Position numbers and translations under genes: made by a program | Source: Bugula neritina | Lineage: Eukaryota; Bryozoa; Gymnolaemata; Cheilostomatida; Bugulidae | NCBI GenBank assembly: GCA_964035545.1 | Contig: OZ037771.1 | Coordinates: 14,824,633-14,888,632 of the forward strand | Reading direction: 5' to 3' | Length of the DNA: 64,000 nt | In this document: piece by piece, positions 31,586 through 43,900 of the stretch | Numbering within the stretch: the first letter of the stretch is position 1 | How the letters are laid out: the number at the start of each line of letters is the position of its first letter | The notes under the pieces: model-generated | The model's database searches: none | Told to the model about the DNA's origin: nothing | What the model saw: the letters and a program-made list of their open reading frames with translations, nothing else

Positions 31586-34176
31586 ATGGCAAAGATAAGA
31601 GGAATCACATTTCTGTGTAAGTGTATTAAAGTATATTTCAGCTTAAAAATAAGTTAACTGCAAATATAAAAAATATCTTTGTGACAAAACTGGAAAACAA
31701 AACTTGCATTAAATATTTCTTTTGCAAAATTACCAGCTAGAATTTTTAGGTATTAAACTTTCAAAGTAATTTGTGGCTATATTAATCTTTGGCTGCAATT
31801 TAAGAAAAGATATAAGTTTGTCTTTTAATATTTCTCATAAAAACTTATAAGTGTTGCTGTTGCTTTAATAAATAAAAACTATAAAGAACTACGGATACAA
31901 TTTTGAAAAAAAGTTTAAATCTGTTTCCTAATATTTTTTTTACTAAACACCTATAGTTTTATCACTTTAATAAAAACTAGAACACAGTTCATATCACATT
32001 ATAGAATAAGTTTTTTCTTTTGTTGTAACCAAAGGCATTACATAGCATTTTTCTAATAAAATTATTATTGGTCTAACTTTTCTTTTGAACTTACAACTAT
32101 CTATTCTGTAGCTTCCTTTTTAGAAAGCGATACTTAGCTTTTCTTGTGTGAAACATTTTGCTTAAACATTGCATGTTCAGCTACTGAGGGCTTGTGAATG
32201 AGAAAGTACAAGGACCATCATTTGTTTTTTCTTTTACATGTTGCAATGCATTATATCAATTTAGCAATTTAGACAATGTTATGTGTTACAATTATATCAT
32301 AAAATCGTGTTTTACATTTATTTGAAAACGTGCCCACTTGACAAAAGAAAACATGTCTACATATTTTAGTGCCCTGAGCTATTCTTATAGCTATTTTTCA
32401 AGCTACTAGAAAGCAATTATATTGACATTGTATGTTTATGCTAAAAGTGTATGATTGACTTTTAATTTATTTTCAGGTGTATTGCTTGCTTCATTTCTTA
32501 TTCAAGAAAGCTTTGCTGATTGTGAGTTGCCTTCACTTGTTACAATTGCAACCATATAATAATAAATTGTTGGCATTTTAAAATTTTAATCTTCAAATTA
32601 ATTTGATTTCAAAAGAGTGGGCTGCAGATGTTTAACGGCAATTGATTTTAAGTTATTTGATCTTTAATTGAGGTTTTTGTATCTTTTATACTTCACATCA
32701 CATTTCAAAAATTTTACGGCAACAGGAGAAATTGATATGCAGCAATATTTCTACTTCATTACAAAAAAAATATCAATTTATTTTAGTGGACACCTGCGCA
32801 GTTGCTAATGCATGCTATACAATAACTGAAGGAGGCTGCAATACCAATAGACAAAGAGCTATTTGCATTCAGCGAGTACCTGCTCCAGCTTGCCCCGAGG
32901 ACATTGCGACTGATCCTAATGTACAAGTTTGTGCTCCAGCAGGTAAATAACATTATGAGAAGCTTGTTTTACAACCAACAGAGCTTTAAAACTGTAACGT
33001 ATTATTTTGTTTGTTTTGTAGGTACACCCCCTCTTAATAACGTGGCTTTTGCATCCACAGACACTGCACCAATTTGTACGAATTTTCTCACACCACCAGC
33101 TATATTTGGAATAATCCCTGACACTCCGCTGAACAATTTTATTAGCAGTAAGTATCATTAACAGATATTCATTCTAAAAGCACTTAAATATAACTTGCAT
33201 TGTATTTCAATGAAAATTGGTACCTGTCAATAACAAACAATAAAAATTTCAATTAAATTGTAGGTGTGAGCACATGTACACAACCATCAAGCATATGTTC
33301 AGCTGCAAATACAGATCTGCAAATAAGCTATAGTTTTACACCATGTACAACAACAACAACATCAACAACAACAGTAGCAGACCAAACAACAACAACAACA
33401 ACAACAACAACAGCTACTCCTGCAACAACAACGATTGGACCCACCAGTGCTGTGTGTCTCAACTGTTTCATTTTTGCTGAACAGGGTGTACCATGTTCAC
33501 CTACATGTGGCACTGGCACGGGCAGCAAAATGGTTACATGTCCTGGCAGACCTGAGTGTGGAATGAGAAGGTTTCCATGTACCCTCCCGGTTAGTCATCA
33601 ACATACTGTTAGAAAACTAAAGAACTATAGCTAATGGCAAGGTTTCATTGTAGATTAAATTTGACATTTTTTAAAAAACTTCTTTTTATTGTAGGCATGT
33701 CCTACACGAGCACCGATTGCAAACTGGTGTAATTGGGGAGCATATAGCCCATGTTCTCCAACCACTAGAACTTGTACTAATCTCATTGCCATTGGATTTG
33801 AGAGAAGGACAAGAACGTGCGCTTGTCCATCACCAGTCCCTGGTAGTTCTACCTGTCCTGGAGCTTCTGCAGAAACCCGAACCTGTGCACTGGTAAGAAG
33901 ATCATGGCTCACTAGAGACAATAGAACGATATAACTAAATCTACAACCGTTTTCAAAACATGAAATGTTTTCAATTATTTGTTGCAGGAATGCCAAATTC
34001 CTAGACCTGTAGGTAGAGGTAGAGGCAGAGGTAGAGGTAGAGGCAGAGGTAGAGGTAGAGGTAGAGGTAGAGGAGGTAGAGGCGGTAGAGGTAGAGGCGG
34101 TAGAGGTAGAGATAGATGTGAAAGAGGTAGAGATGGACGCAGATGCAGAGTAGCAAGACGCCAAGCAAGAAATTAA
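31586..34176 (+). CDS. Secreted thrombospondin-repeat-like protein with Thr linker and GR tail (gene D)
   Basis: Seven exons (31586-31616, 32477-32521, 32787-32942, 33022-33147, 33264-33589, 33695-33892, 33988-34176) join into 356 residues. Their phases are the same as in gene C, and both first exons are 31 bases. A signal peptide (MAKIRGITFL, then LLASFLIQESFA) is followed by a cysteine-rich region (TCAVANACYT, GGCNTNRQRAIC) that lines up with gene C exon 3. Exon 5 adds a Thr-rich linker coded by 'aca' repeats, likely O-glycosylated, then CSPTCGTGTGSK. Exon 6 has NWCNWGAYSPCSPTTRTC, a thrombospondin-like Trp pair in which the CSVTCG motif is lost. The tail is mostly Gly-Arg repeats ending in RVARRQARN. 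It is a diverged tandem paralogue of gene C; its function is unknown. Confidence 0.85.
33345..33433 (+). repeat. ACA repeat coding for the Thr linker of gene D
   Basis: Interrupted 'acaacaaca' repeats lie inside exon 5 of gene D and encode poly-Thr. The frame is kept, so length changes by whole codons are tolerated. Confidence 0.85.
34009..34113 (+). repeat. GGTAGA/GGCAGA repeat coding for the GR tail of gene D
   Basis: Hexanucleotide units 'ggtaga' and 'ggcaga' in the last exon encode alternating Gly-Arg, with two or three GGT/GGC insertions giving RGGRGG. This looks like recent slippage expansion. Confidence 0.9.
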
Positions 34177-34500
34177 TTTTCTCACTACCCACCTGACTGG
34201 AATTGATTGATGGACTATGATTAAATATATTATTAACTATAACACTGTATAATAATTTAACTAATATTTTTGAAATAGCCTGGAATTTACCAGCACAAAA
34301 ATTATTTTTAAATCACTTGAATTAAAATTTTTAGGGATTCTCAAACATGGAAAATTTTCTGACTAATTTAATATTTTGCAACTTCTCAATCAATTTAAAA
34401 AACTTGTAATTTACGTTTTTATCACTCTTCAGGATAACTGCAACTTAAAATTCAATAGCTTCAGCATTTCCTTGCTGAAACATAGTTATGGTAAATTTGA

Positions 34501-34748
34501 AATATAATGCAAACAAAAAGTGAGCTTGGCATTGTTGCTATATACCTATATTTTATCAAAAACAACAAATACAAAAGCATTTAAACTAGGTTTTTAGTGT
34601 AAAACAAGTTGAGAGATTTTATTTTATGTTTGAAAGTGTTAATAGTACTTGTGGTAGTTATATAGTTAAAATTATATATCTTACAAAATAATTTCTGTAG
34701 AAAGATTTAAAAATTTGACTGAGAAACTATAATATACTTATAATTTTA
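34501..34748 (+). repeat. Dispersed direct repeat, copy 1
   Basis: It shares 'aatataatgcaaacaaaaa', 'cctatattttat', 'gagattttattttat'-like and 'aattataata'-like blocks in the same order with 35640-35886. I estimate about 80% identity with small indels. Its nature is unknown. Confidence 0.75.
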
Positions 34749-35639
34749 ATAGAACTAACTAAAAACAATTAGGCATTTGTTTAATGAAGTGCATGCACAC
34801 GCACGCCCACACTTGGAGTAAAAATGTTAGAGTTGTCATTTCAAAAGGGTGCCCAGAAACAATTTTATGAAATACCATATTACAAGTTATATAACTATAT
34901 ATATACATCAGTTACAGATAGATTTTCATTTAAATTTTACATACTGATTAAATGGTGTTGCATGCACCACTCTGCTAATATTGATATCAACTCATTACAG
35001 GGGAAAGCAGAGAAATCTAAAAATCAATTTTCAAGAGCAACAATTTATAGTAGCCAAATGAATGGTTTAAAAAATAAAGGCTAAACATAATCAAAATTTA
35101 TACCAGTGTATTGCAGCATTTGAACTTTTAGCATTAAAAGAAAGTGGAACATAATTACACTATCTCAAAAAACTACATTGCCTTTTTGCACACAGCAAAA
35201 ATGTTTTTACCTTGAAAAAATTGAAAAAATACAATGCAGAAAGCTTGCAAATGCAAAATTAATGTATGAAATATGAAAGGAATACTCAAATTTGAAATTT
35301 AAAGGGCTATTACAGCTTGGATTTTAAGTATATTATAGGCCTTACAAAAAAAGCAAAAATAAATTAAATTAATTATTAAATAAAAGCATGTAGTGATATA
35401 TGCAATTATTATTTAAAACTTGAAATAGGATTTGCCTTTTTTAAAAATAGAACATGTGATGCATTGTAGGCAAATACCACTCTGTTGATAAAAATAAAAC
35501 TAATAACTTTCATATTGTTTGACTACAATGAAAGTTCTTTTTTAAAAATAAATAAACTTCCAATAAAATAAACAAATATTTGGTTTTCCTTGTGTATGGC
35601 TATTAGCATGCAAAATTGGGGTGCAGTTAGCAATTCCTT

Positions 35640-35886
35640 AATATAATGCAAACAAAAAACTGAGCTTGACATTGTTCCTATATATACGTACCTATATTTT
35701 ATTAAAAACAGCAAATATAAAAGCATTTAAATTAAGCATTTTATGTAAAAAAGTTGAAAGATTTTATTTTACATTTGAAAGTTTTGAATGTATTTGTTAA
35801 AGTTATATGTTTTACAGAATAATTCCTAGGGAAAGATTTAAACTCAGATTAAGAAACTAAGAAATTATAATATACTCATAATTTCA
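35640..35886 (+). repeat. Dispersed direct repeat, copy 2
   Basis: Second copy of the unit at 34501-34748, about 1.14 kb away in the same orientation. No terminal inverted repeats or coding frame are visible. Confidence 0.75.
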
Positions 35887-36395
35887 GGGCATAATTTCAC
35901 AGTATCTCGTCCTCAGACATAACACTTATGTACCAATACGAGATACATTACATCATAATTAAATGTTGTCTATCGGCAAAAATTTTGCAGTAGCCAATCA
36001 TAGTACTATAACAGGGCAGTCTGAGTGTAGTATCTCGTTTATCCGCATAATTATAATAGCCCGTAGTTGAAGATGGAGTTGGAAGCTTTTCAAATACCTC
36101 CCGCATATAATAGCATTTATGCTAGTCCTTAAAACTAAATAAACATTATGGTAGACCAATAATCATGAAAGCTCTACTCATTTGTAACTGGAGGATTTGT
36201 AGCACCACAATACTAAATTTCTTGCATTGAAGGTGCTTAGGCTGTGTTGTCATAAAGATATGTTCCTATTGGGGCTTGGTATAAAATTAAACCTAACAAT
36301 TATAAGGAGTAAGGTATTATTGCTGTGGTTTCAACTGACCAACTTTGGAGTTATTATCTCGATTCTTTGTCAGGAATGGTTAGATAATTTCATGC

Positions 36396-36455
36396 AATAA
36401 TGAGTTTTGGCTTTATATCATTATAAATAATGAGTTTTGGCTTTATATCATTATA
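36396..36455. repeat. Perfect 30-bp tandem duplication
   Basis: The unit beginning 'aataatgagttttggctt' occurs twice in a row without mismatch, which suggests a recent slippage event. Confidence 0.95.
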
Positions 36456-38608
36456 AATATCTACATTGATGGCAGCACTGAGCTAGAATTCTAATATCTT
36501 TTCAAGCTCATTGGGTGGCAGCTTATCGGCTAAATTTTATGCAGATATTGAATAATGTGGTTTGATAGTTATGCTATATTGTTAGGTTCACAAGCATCTT
36601 TAAAAAGTTATAATTATTACGTTAACCATAGGTCAAAAAATTACCCAAAGAGAGGGCAGATAACTCCAAAAGATTGTTTTCGCAGAAGCAAGTAAAATTC
36701 AGCTAAACTGAATACTCCAACTGATCAACATTTTCATCTATTAAAATTGAAGAAAAGTTAAATATTATTATACTATTCTAATCATGAATAGGCACAAGCT
36801 AAAAAGATATTTATTTCAAAAAATATAAAAAGTAAAGTAACACAACAATGTTTGCAAACGCAGACCTAAAAATGTGAATATTCTAGCTTGAAATTAAGTC
36901 TGAAATTCAGACTTTTCTAGGTTGAATTGACTTTAATTGACTCACCAGAAAAAACAATTAATAAAATTATAAAGACAAGCATGTAATGAAAAATGTAGTT
37001 CATTAGCAAAACTGGAGGAAAGCACTTTTTTTTCTAGAAATTGTTCGATTACATAATACATTTTTGTGCAAATGATATTTTTTAATAAAATGAAACTGTT
37101 GTATTGTTTGGCTAGATGAAGTTTCAAAAGTATTTTTAATATTTTCTCAAATAAAGTAGACATGCACTCCATTTTCACATTTTTTGGCAAAACATATGAT
37201 TGGGATTCAGTAGTCAAATCAGTTAAGCTTGACACAAGGAGTTGTCACATCCATCCTAAAGAACAAGACCATCTACAATAACAAACATGGAAAGTACTTA
37301 AAATTACATTTAAGTTTACAATAATCCTTAAAATATATGTTGCCTTCTGCAAATGCTAAATAAAACACGATGTAATGCTATGTTTACTTAGACTAAATCT
37401 TGCTGACTTACAATGAAATTCATTCATTTCAATTTGAAAATTCCTGTCAATAACTTGACTCTATGCTAACAACTAATTGTAATACCAAAATCACACTGCT
37501 ACTTTTAGTTTAGGGAATTTATTTTCATTATTAGTTCAATATTCAGCAGAGGTTTTTCTTTAATGAACAAACAATAGGCATACATGCAGATGAAAGATTA
37601 GGTCTAGTGAATACTAATTTTGTGCCTAACAAAAAAAATGAAAGACTGCATGAAAAACTAACAACTCTAAAAAATTGCAATTTGAATGAGGCTCAGGCTT
37701 TTAGGTGAGCAAGAGTAACCAGAAGAGCTACTTTAATGGAAGAAATTACTGACTGATTGTGTAGTTGCAGGCTGCATGATGTGTTTTGATTGTCACAACC
37801 ACTTTTGAAAAGGGAAAATCCATTAAATTAAGACTACTGGCAAACAACAGAACGATAAGGAAAAAATACCAAGTAGAAATTCACTTCTCAAAGCAAACTG
37901 TAGTTAATACATTATAGATGCTTAGAAGAAGCAGGCAATAGTGAATGCTATATAGTGTAGATCAGGATTCTATACAATGACAAGTAAACTGAAATTCCAG
38001 TGCACTTTGAAACTACTTGTAAGAATGGGCTTAGTGCTTTATAGTGCCTTGAAATTTTTTCAAGTCTAATTGGCACCATGCTATTAGAATTCGCAGAGAG
38101 ATGACCCTTTAAACTTTCACTTTAAACTTTAATACCTTCATGATTTTGAGTAAGAAATTCAATTTATCTAGGTCTGAAATTTCACCGAGTTGCATTGCAA
38201 GCCGCTGGTCAAATGTTTAGTTTGTGATAACTTAATCAGCTGATTTCAGAATAACAATCATTGGGAATGACATCTTCATGTAGATATAGATATTTATGCT
38301 TATAATTATATCGGCTGCCTTCATCAATCATCGATACTATGCTGCCAAATCAACTAATTAATTACAGTTGGAAACTTCAAAGGGCATTGAATAGCAATTA
38401 AGCAAGTTATACTTTTAATATTACAAAAAGAACTTATGCATCAATATGATTTAAAATATAGGTGGGCACTCCGCTAGTGATATTAACTGAAACTGAAACT
38501 TTTTTCATGCAGGAAAAGCAAAAACACATCTCAACAGAAACTTAAAAATGTCCAGCACACTTTATGCTTTGGCAACAAGCACACAATAACTTCGTTTATG
38601 GTACAAAC

Positions 38609-40933
38609 CTTTTTGTTGATTCTTTTCCAACATTTTCACTAGAGCAAAGCCGAAAGAAATTTGGAAACTGCATAATGATGCCAGCCACCGTGGCATCATC
38701 TTCTCTGGAAAATTATTGACAAATCATCACCCAAAAACTTCAGCAAAGCCTCCATCAATAGTATGTAATACTCTAGGTGAAACTAAAAAGAAAGAGACAA
38801 TATTTTCGTGTAATTTAACCCATCAATAAACGCATCAATAGTTAGTGTGGCCAAGGTTTAAACCTCATTAATTTCATGCTATTTAAGGCTTTTACAACTT
38901 AAAAGATGTAATTCATCTGCAAGAGAAATGTTAGGTATATGAAATGTGTAGAAGTGCAAAAGCAAGCAGGTATTAAGGAAGGACGAGTTAGTAGGTGTAC
39001 TTTGACTTGCGATAAATCAATGTGATACCAGATGTGAATTTTGAGGTGTGTTTACTCCAATCTCACTGAAAAGGTGGAAATAGCTCAATTTACGAGACAC
39101 ACAATATTTTATGAAATACTGCACATTCATTAAAACTTTATAAAACTCTAGTGTGAAGGGTGACTCACACTTTTAAACCGTAGATGAGCTAAGTTGTAAA
39201 AGTTTGATAGGAACCTTTTACTCTATAAATTTATACAATATAAAATACTCTCCACATATTCAACAGCTACAAAGTTTTGTTGAAGATAAACTTCCTCAAC
39301 AAATATACAGAAAAAAGCTATTTGAAAGCCAAATTTCATTAGCATAATATAAGATTATTTGTGTTTCATCTTTATAAACAGTGATATAGTCATTTAACGG
39401 ATAACTAATGATTTCACTTTGTTTTTCATTCAATAAAAACTAAGTGTAGTTGGTATTAAAAACAGCTTTCATTTCTCACTTTTTTTCTCACCCTAATCTG
39501 CGTAGGCAAACAATTGGTTTGTTTCAAACACCACAACAGTAAAGCGTGACAGCATAGCCAGTGGAGAAAACAATCATCTATACTGCTGGATCAGTGGCAA
39601 CTTGCGAGTGTGTCAGAGTAGTGTCTTGTTGTGTGGCTCTACAAATAAATTATGAATTTGAATATACTACAAAGTTGCAAACATTGTTTTAACAAAACAC
39701 AGCATTTATTTGATATTATATGTAAAGCTCAAGTTGGTATAATATATATTAAATAAATTTTAGCTTTCCTTTTGGATACTCTGAAACAAAATAAAAAAAT
39801 AAACCAAAATTGGGTAAAGCCATGCAAACTAGAGAGAGAAAGGTTAGGAGAGAGGATGGAAGAGAGATGGGGTAGAAGAGAGAAAGGGAGAGAGTCAGAG
39901 AGATAGTGGAAAAGGGAAGAGAGAAAGGTTAGGAGAGAGAGAAGGTGGGAGAGATGGAGAGTGGGAGAGAGAGGGAGAAGGTGGGAGAGACAGAGGGTGG
40001 GAGAGAGGGAGGGTGGGAGAGAGGGAGGGTGGAAGAGAGGGAGGGTGGGAGAGAGGGAGGGTGGGGGAGAGGGAGAGAAAGAGAGAGAGGTTGAGTGGAA
40101 GGTGTGGGAGAAAGAGACAGAGAGAGGAGTGAGAGAGCTTCCAAACTAACACCATTGACTTAAAAAATGTTGATAAAAACTGCAGCAAGTCTTTGAAAAC
40201 GATGCTAGCAAGTTCAAAGCTCATTATAACTTTCAAAATCAATAAAATGTCAAGTTCAAAAAACTCATCTGCGAGCAAAAAATAGTTACAGAGACAACCA
40301 GGTATTGGGCAAGAGCCAGCTAAGAGGAGTACCTTTTTAGATAAACTGCATGCAGGCACAGTGAGATAGCATCGGTGAGTTGTGTCTTCATTTTAATTTC
40401 CTAAAAATGAACATAAACAAATGCTAGTAATGAAAGTTTTCAGGGTTATTAAGGGTGCAATTTTATCACTAAACATCATAGCAATAGCAAAAATTGCTCA
40501 GTACAAATTTAAGAAAAATTTCTTTCATCCATTACATAATACCCGAAATCAAATCCATTTATTCAATTCATCAAGCTGAAAAACCAAGAATAATCAGAAA
40601 GACAGTAAAATCACTTTCTAGTAAAAAACAGCTTTAGATCATAATTGTTGGGTTCAGCTCTTAAGCTAAGACACCGATGCACTGAAATACGAAAAAGATC
40701 AGCATACTTTTGACTGTCACAAAATTTATTTTACGTGCAACAGACATTTTAAGGTCACCCGCCACCCGCGCAGGACCACGTTGGTGAAAGGTGACCAGAT
40801 ATTTTAAGGTCAATCAAAATCAAGCAAAGTTCATCGTCATATTGCTTACTGCTTTATGCTGCAGCTTATTTTTGCTTACCAAGTTTCTTTCTGCAGAATA
40901 ATTGTAGCTAGCTTCTCGATTTGCCATCTTCAT
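38609..40933 (-). CDS. Candidate split gene, 5' exons only, unrecognised
   Basis: Three minus-strand exons fit together. The first (40933-40880) starts at an ATG after an in-frame stop and ends before 'gtaagc' (MANREASYNYSAERNL). The second (40400-40333) reads EIKMKTQLTDAISLCLHAVY. The third (38704-38609) follows a good acceptor ('aattttccag') and reads EDDATVAGIIMQFPNFFRLC and onward, ending AG before 'gtttgt'. The phases agree (0, then 2). A further possible exon just before the third (VLHTIDGGFAEVFG) would need a 26-base intron. I do not recognise the protein, and later exons were not found. The second exon overlaps a longer open frame in another phase, so one of the two is false. Confidence 0.4.
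39825..40137. repeat. Purine-rich GGGAGA-type simple repeat
   Basis: About 300 bases of 'gagagggagggtgggagaga' type, almost free of pyrimidines on the plus strand. It could form triplex DNA. The long open frames on both strands here (for example SLPPSLSPTLPLSH) are translations of the repeat, not genes. Confidence 0.9.
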
Positions 40934-40999
40934 TCCAGTCCAGGTTCAAATGACATCTTGATCGTTGCAAATATCCATGCAAACTAAAAAATATTGATC

Positions 41000-43900
41000 A
41001 ATCAGTACAACAACAGAAATACTTACAATGATCCAAATATTACTATTACATTACTATAACATTACACAGTAACACTATGTTTATAATTGTAATACGGAAG
41101 CATGACTTTGTGGTAGTTTGATATGCTATAGCAAAAGGTAGAAAAATCAACTGAAAAACCGACAGAAATAATCAAGTACAATTAACTAAAGTAAATAAAC
41201 TTACTGAATAGTAAATATTTTACTATACTTAGTGAATTGATTTACTTCCACTAGGTTTACTTTCATGATTAAATGCTTCTGTCTATTTTCCAGTTTATAG
41301 GAATATATTAAAAGTGAAACCAATTATAATTACTATTACCTTATCTAGTTTTGACTATATATTTTTCACAAATATAAACATAGTTATATGCGTATTTCTA
41401 TTGTGACTGCAGATACCATTGCGGTAACTGAAATCAAACTTCATTCTACTTCAAGTTTCAAACATTGTCCCAGTTCAAAGACTAACAAGTGAATAATTAT
41501 TAACTGTGAAAGATGCAATAAGTTACTTCATTATTAAATAAGATACAACTGATTCTACCGTATATGATACTATGGTATCTGTATTAAATTAAAACATAAT
41601 TATGAAAATCAAAAGTTGTATTTTGAGCACTTATATTATAGTAATTAAATTAGCAGCTTAAAATAGGCACATTAAACCATGATTGGAATTTTTATCCATT
41701 TATCTTTATAATTATATTTATTCTTTATTCTGAAAGTTGACCCAACACTGGTAACAAAACTAAAAGTAATTGATTAAGTATGATTTATTCTTACACACTT
41801 TACCATTATATTTAGTCTTCCTGACTTTCAGTCTGTCATAGTGATTACTACTATATGAAAATGACTTTGACTTAGGAGTCATAATTATAGTCACAGTGTT
41901 GATAAGTCAACAGTGTAGGATTAACACAGCACTAGACTAGTACTACCTCCAGCTTTCAAGTTTATGTTAGGGTATCTCTAAGACTAAAGAGTAACCCTAA
42001 TAATGTAAGCAAAGAGCAGTGAGTAATAAGCATGCTATTCAACTTCAAGTTTCACTAGTACTATAACCAATACCACATGTATTTTAATAAAATTATGTAG
42101 CTGGTGAGTGAACTATAAAATTAAATAGGGATCAAACTTTGAGCAATATTAATAGAAATAATATTAGGACAGAGGTTTCCAATTATTAGTATGTGAAACC
42201 AAAGAGGAATAGATAACTACTATTAGTATTATTACATTTACTTTATATTTAGTTTTACCAGTTCGTATTATGATTATCTTACTTTGAATTGTAAAGTATA
42301 ATAATTATAATATTCATAGTAGTATATTTATATTAGTAATTAATATGTATATTAGTAAAAACATTTGTTTTAAGTTGCTTGTTTATTAAATTATTCTAAA
42401 TCCTAATAACGATAATCTTAATATTAGTGATAATCATTATGCTCATCACTGTCCCCAAGTGCTATCAGTATGACCATCGCAATGTGAACCTAGACGTGAA
42501 TGTAAAAAGGCACTGCAAAACAGAACACGGGATGGAGGCAGATATCCATACCATAATACAAATATCGATATTGAATTTGATAATCATAATTATTATACAA
42601 ATATAATGATAATAACTACAATGATCAAAAATAAATAATACCAAAGAGTTTTCGAATTACTATTCATAAAATCAAATATCATATTTATAAAGATATAATC
42701 ATATCTATTATTAAATTTAAGTCAATTATACTAATAGCAATAGTAATATAAATAGAAAAAAGAATCATTGACCAGGAGTAGGTGCAAAATAAAAGTCAAT
42801 TTTAAGACAAAGAGTAAGAAAAATACTAAATCGATATTTAAAATTACTTATTTTTAATCTTAGTCACTTACAGTCAGTCTTAGTTTAATTTTTACTACTA
42901 AGTCTTTAATTTCAAGTTCATTTTGACAATAAACTTGAAGACTTTAACTAAGAATATGTATAATTCAAAATTCCAAACTGGTACAAGTAAAAGTTGCTAC
43001 TGAAGCTTTGTAATACTATTTTAAATTATTGGTATGATAGCATTATATTTTGATTCATAGCAATATTGATAGTGACAATTTCAAACATACCCATACCATT
43101 ACTGTTACAGTTCAAGTTACTATTGCCATTGTGATTGCCGGTAATGACTAAATATAACTTAAATTTATATGACTATTACTATTACTATTAGTATTACTAT
43201 CACTTTCAGTACCGGTCTAGTATTAGTATCACCTTAATTCAAAATCAATGTATAATTTATCAAATTACTTTTATATTATCATTTATCAATAATATGTCTA
43301 TCACTATGATATTATCATGATATTGATTTTTAATTTAAACATAATAAAATCATAGGTATAATCATAATGATAATCATAATCATAATGCTTAATTTTACTT
43401 TTAGTTCAGGTTCAATGATTTAAGAGTAAGTGAAAGTTACTATAACTATTGCCATTGTGATTGCTAGAAATAAGTAAATATAATTTAAATTTATATGACT
43501 ATTACTATTACCAACACTCAGACTTACTCGGACTCACTCTGTCTCTAACTCTAAGTCTGAGTCTCACTCCACAGAGTGAGAGTGACACTGAATTACTATA
43601 ACTATTAGTATTAGTATTAGCAAAATATATCAACCTTATGATTATCTTATTAGTTATTACAATATGTTCGGCATTGATGTTGAACTAAAAATATTAATAG
43701 TTATTACTATATTACAATCATAATGACAATGCCAATATGATCAAAGACAAATGATTCCAAGCAGTTTCAGTTTGAGTTGAAGGTAAGTTATAAGTTGAAG
43801 TAGTACGTAAGTGGTAGTTGATACTGATACTATAGGTCTATACTCCATACCAATGAACTCAATAATATTACCTATATATTACCATAAATTATATTACTAT

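Larger units (their letters stand above)
34177..38608. other. AT-rich region after gene D, no firm gene
   Basis: It holds the dispersed repeat at 34501-34748 / 35640-35886 and a perfect 30-base tandem duplication at 36396-36455. A minus-strand open frame at 36942-37235 (starting MSSLTDLTTESQSYVLPKNV if GTC is read as its start) has no clean splice borders and was not called. Confidence 0.4.

Noticed and set aside
33655-34185. 176-codon minus-strand Ser/Thr-rich frame
   Set aside because: It is the antisense shadow of gene D exons 6-7 and the Gly-Arg repeat.
36942-37235. 97-codon minus-strand frame
   Set aside because: It looks partly protein-like, but all frames following the nearby acceptor hit a stop, so no exon could be defined.
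39895-40359. Long minus-strand frame with Ser-Leu-Pro repeats
   Set aside because: Its second half is the translation of the purine-rich simple repeat. The first half (reading DEFFELDILLILKVIMSFEL) is protein-like but conflicts in phase with the better-supported exon 40333-40400.
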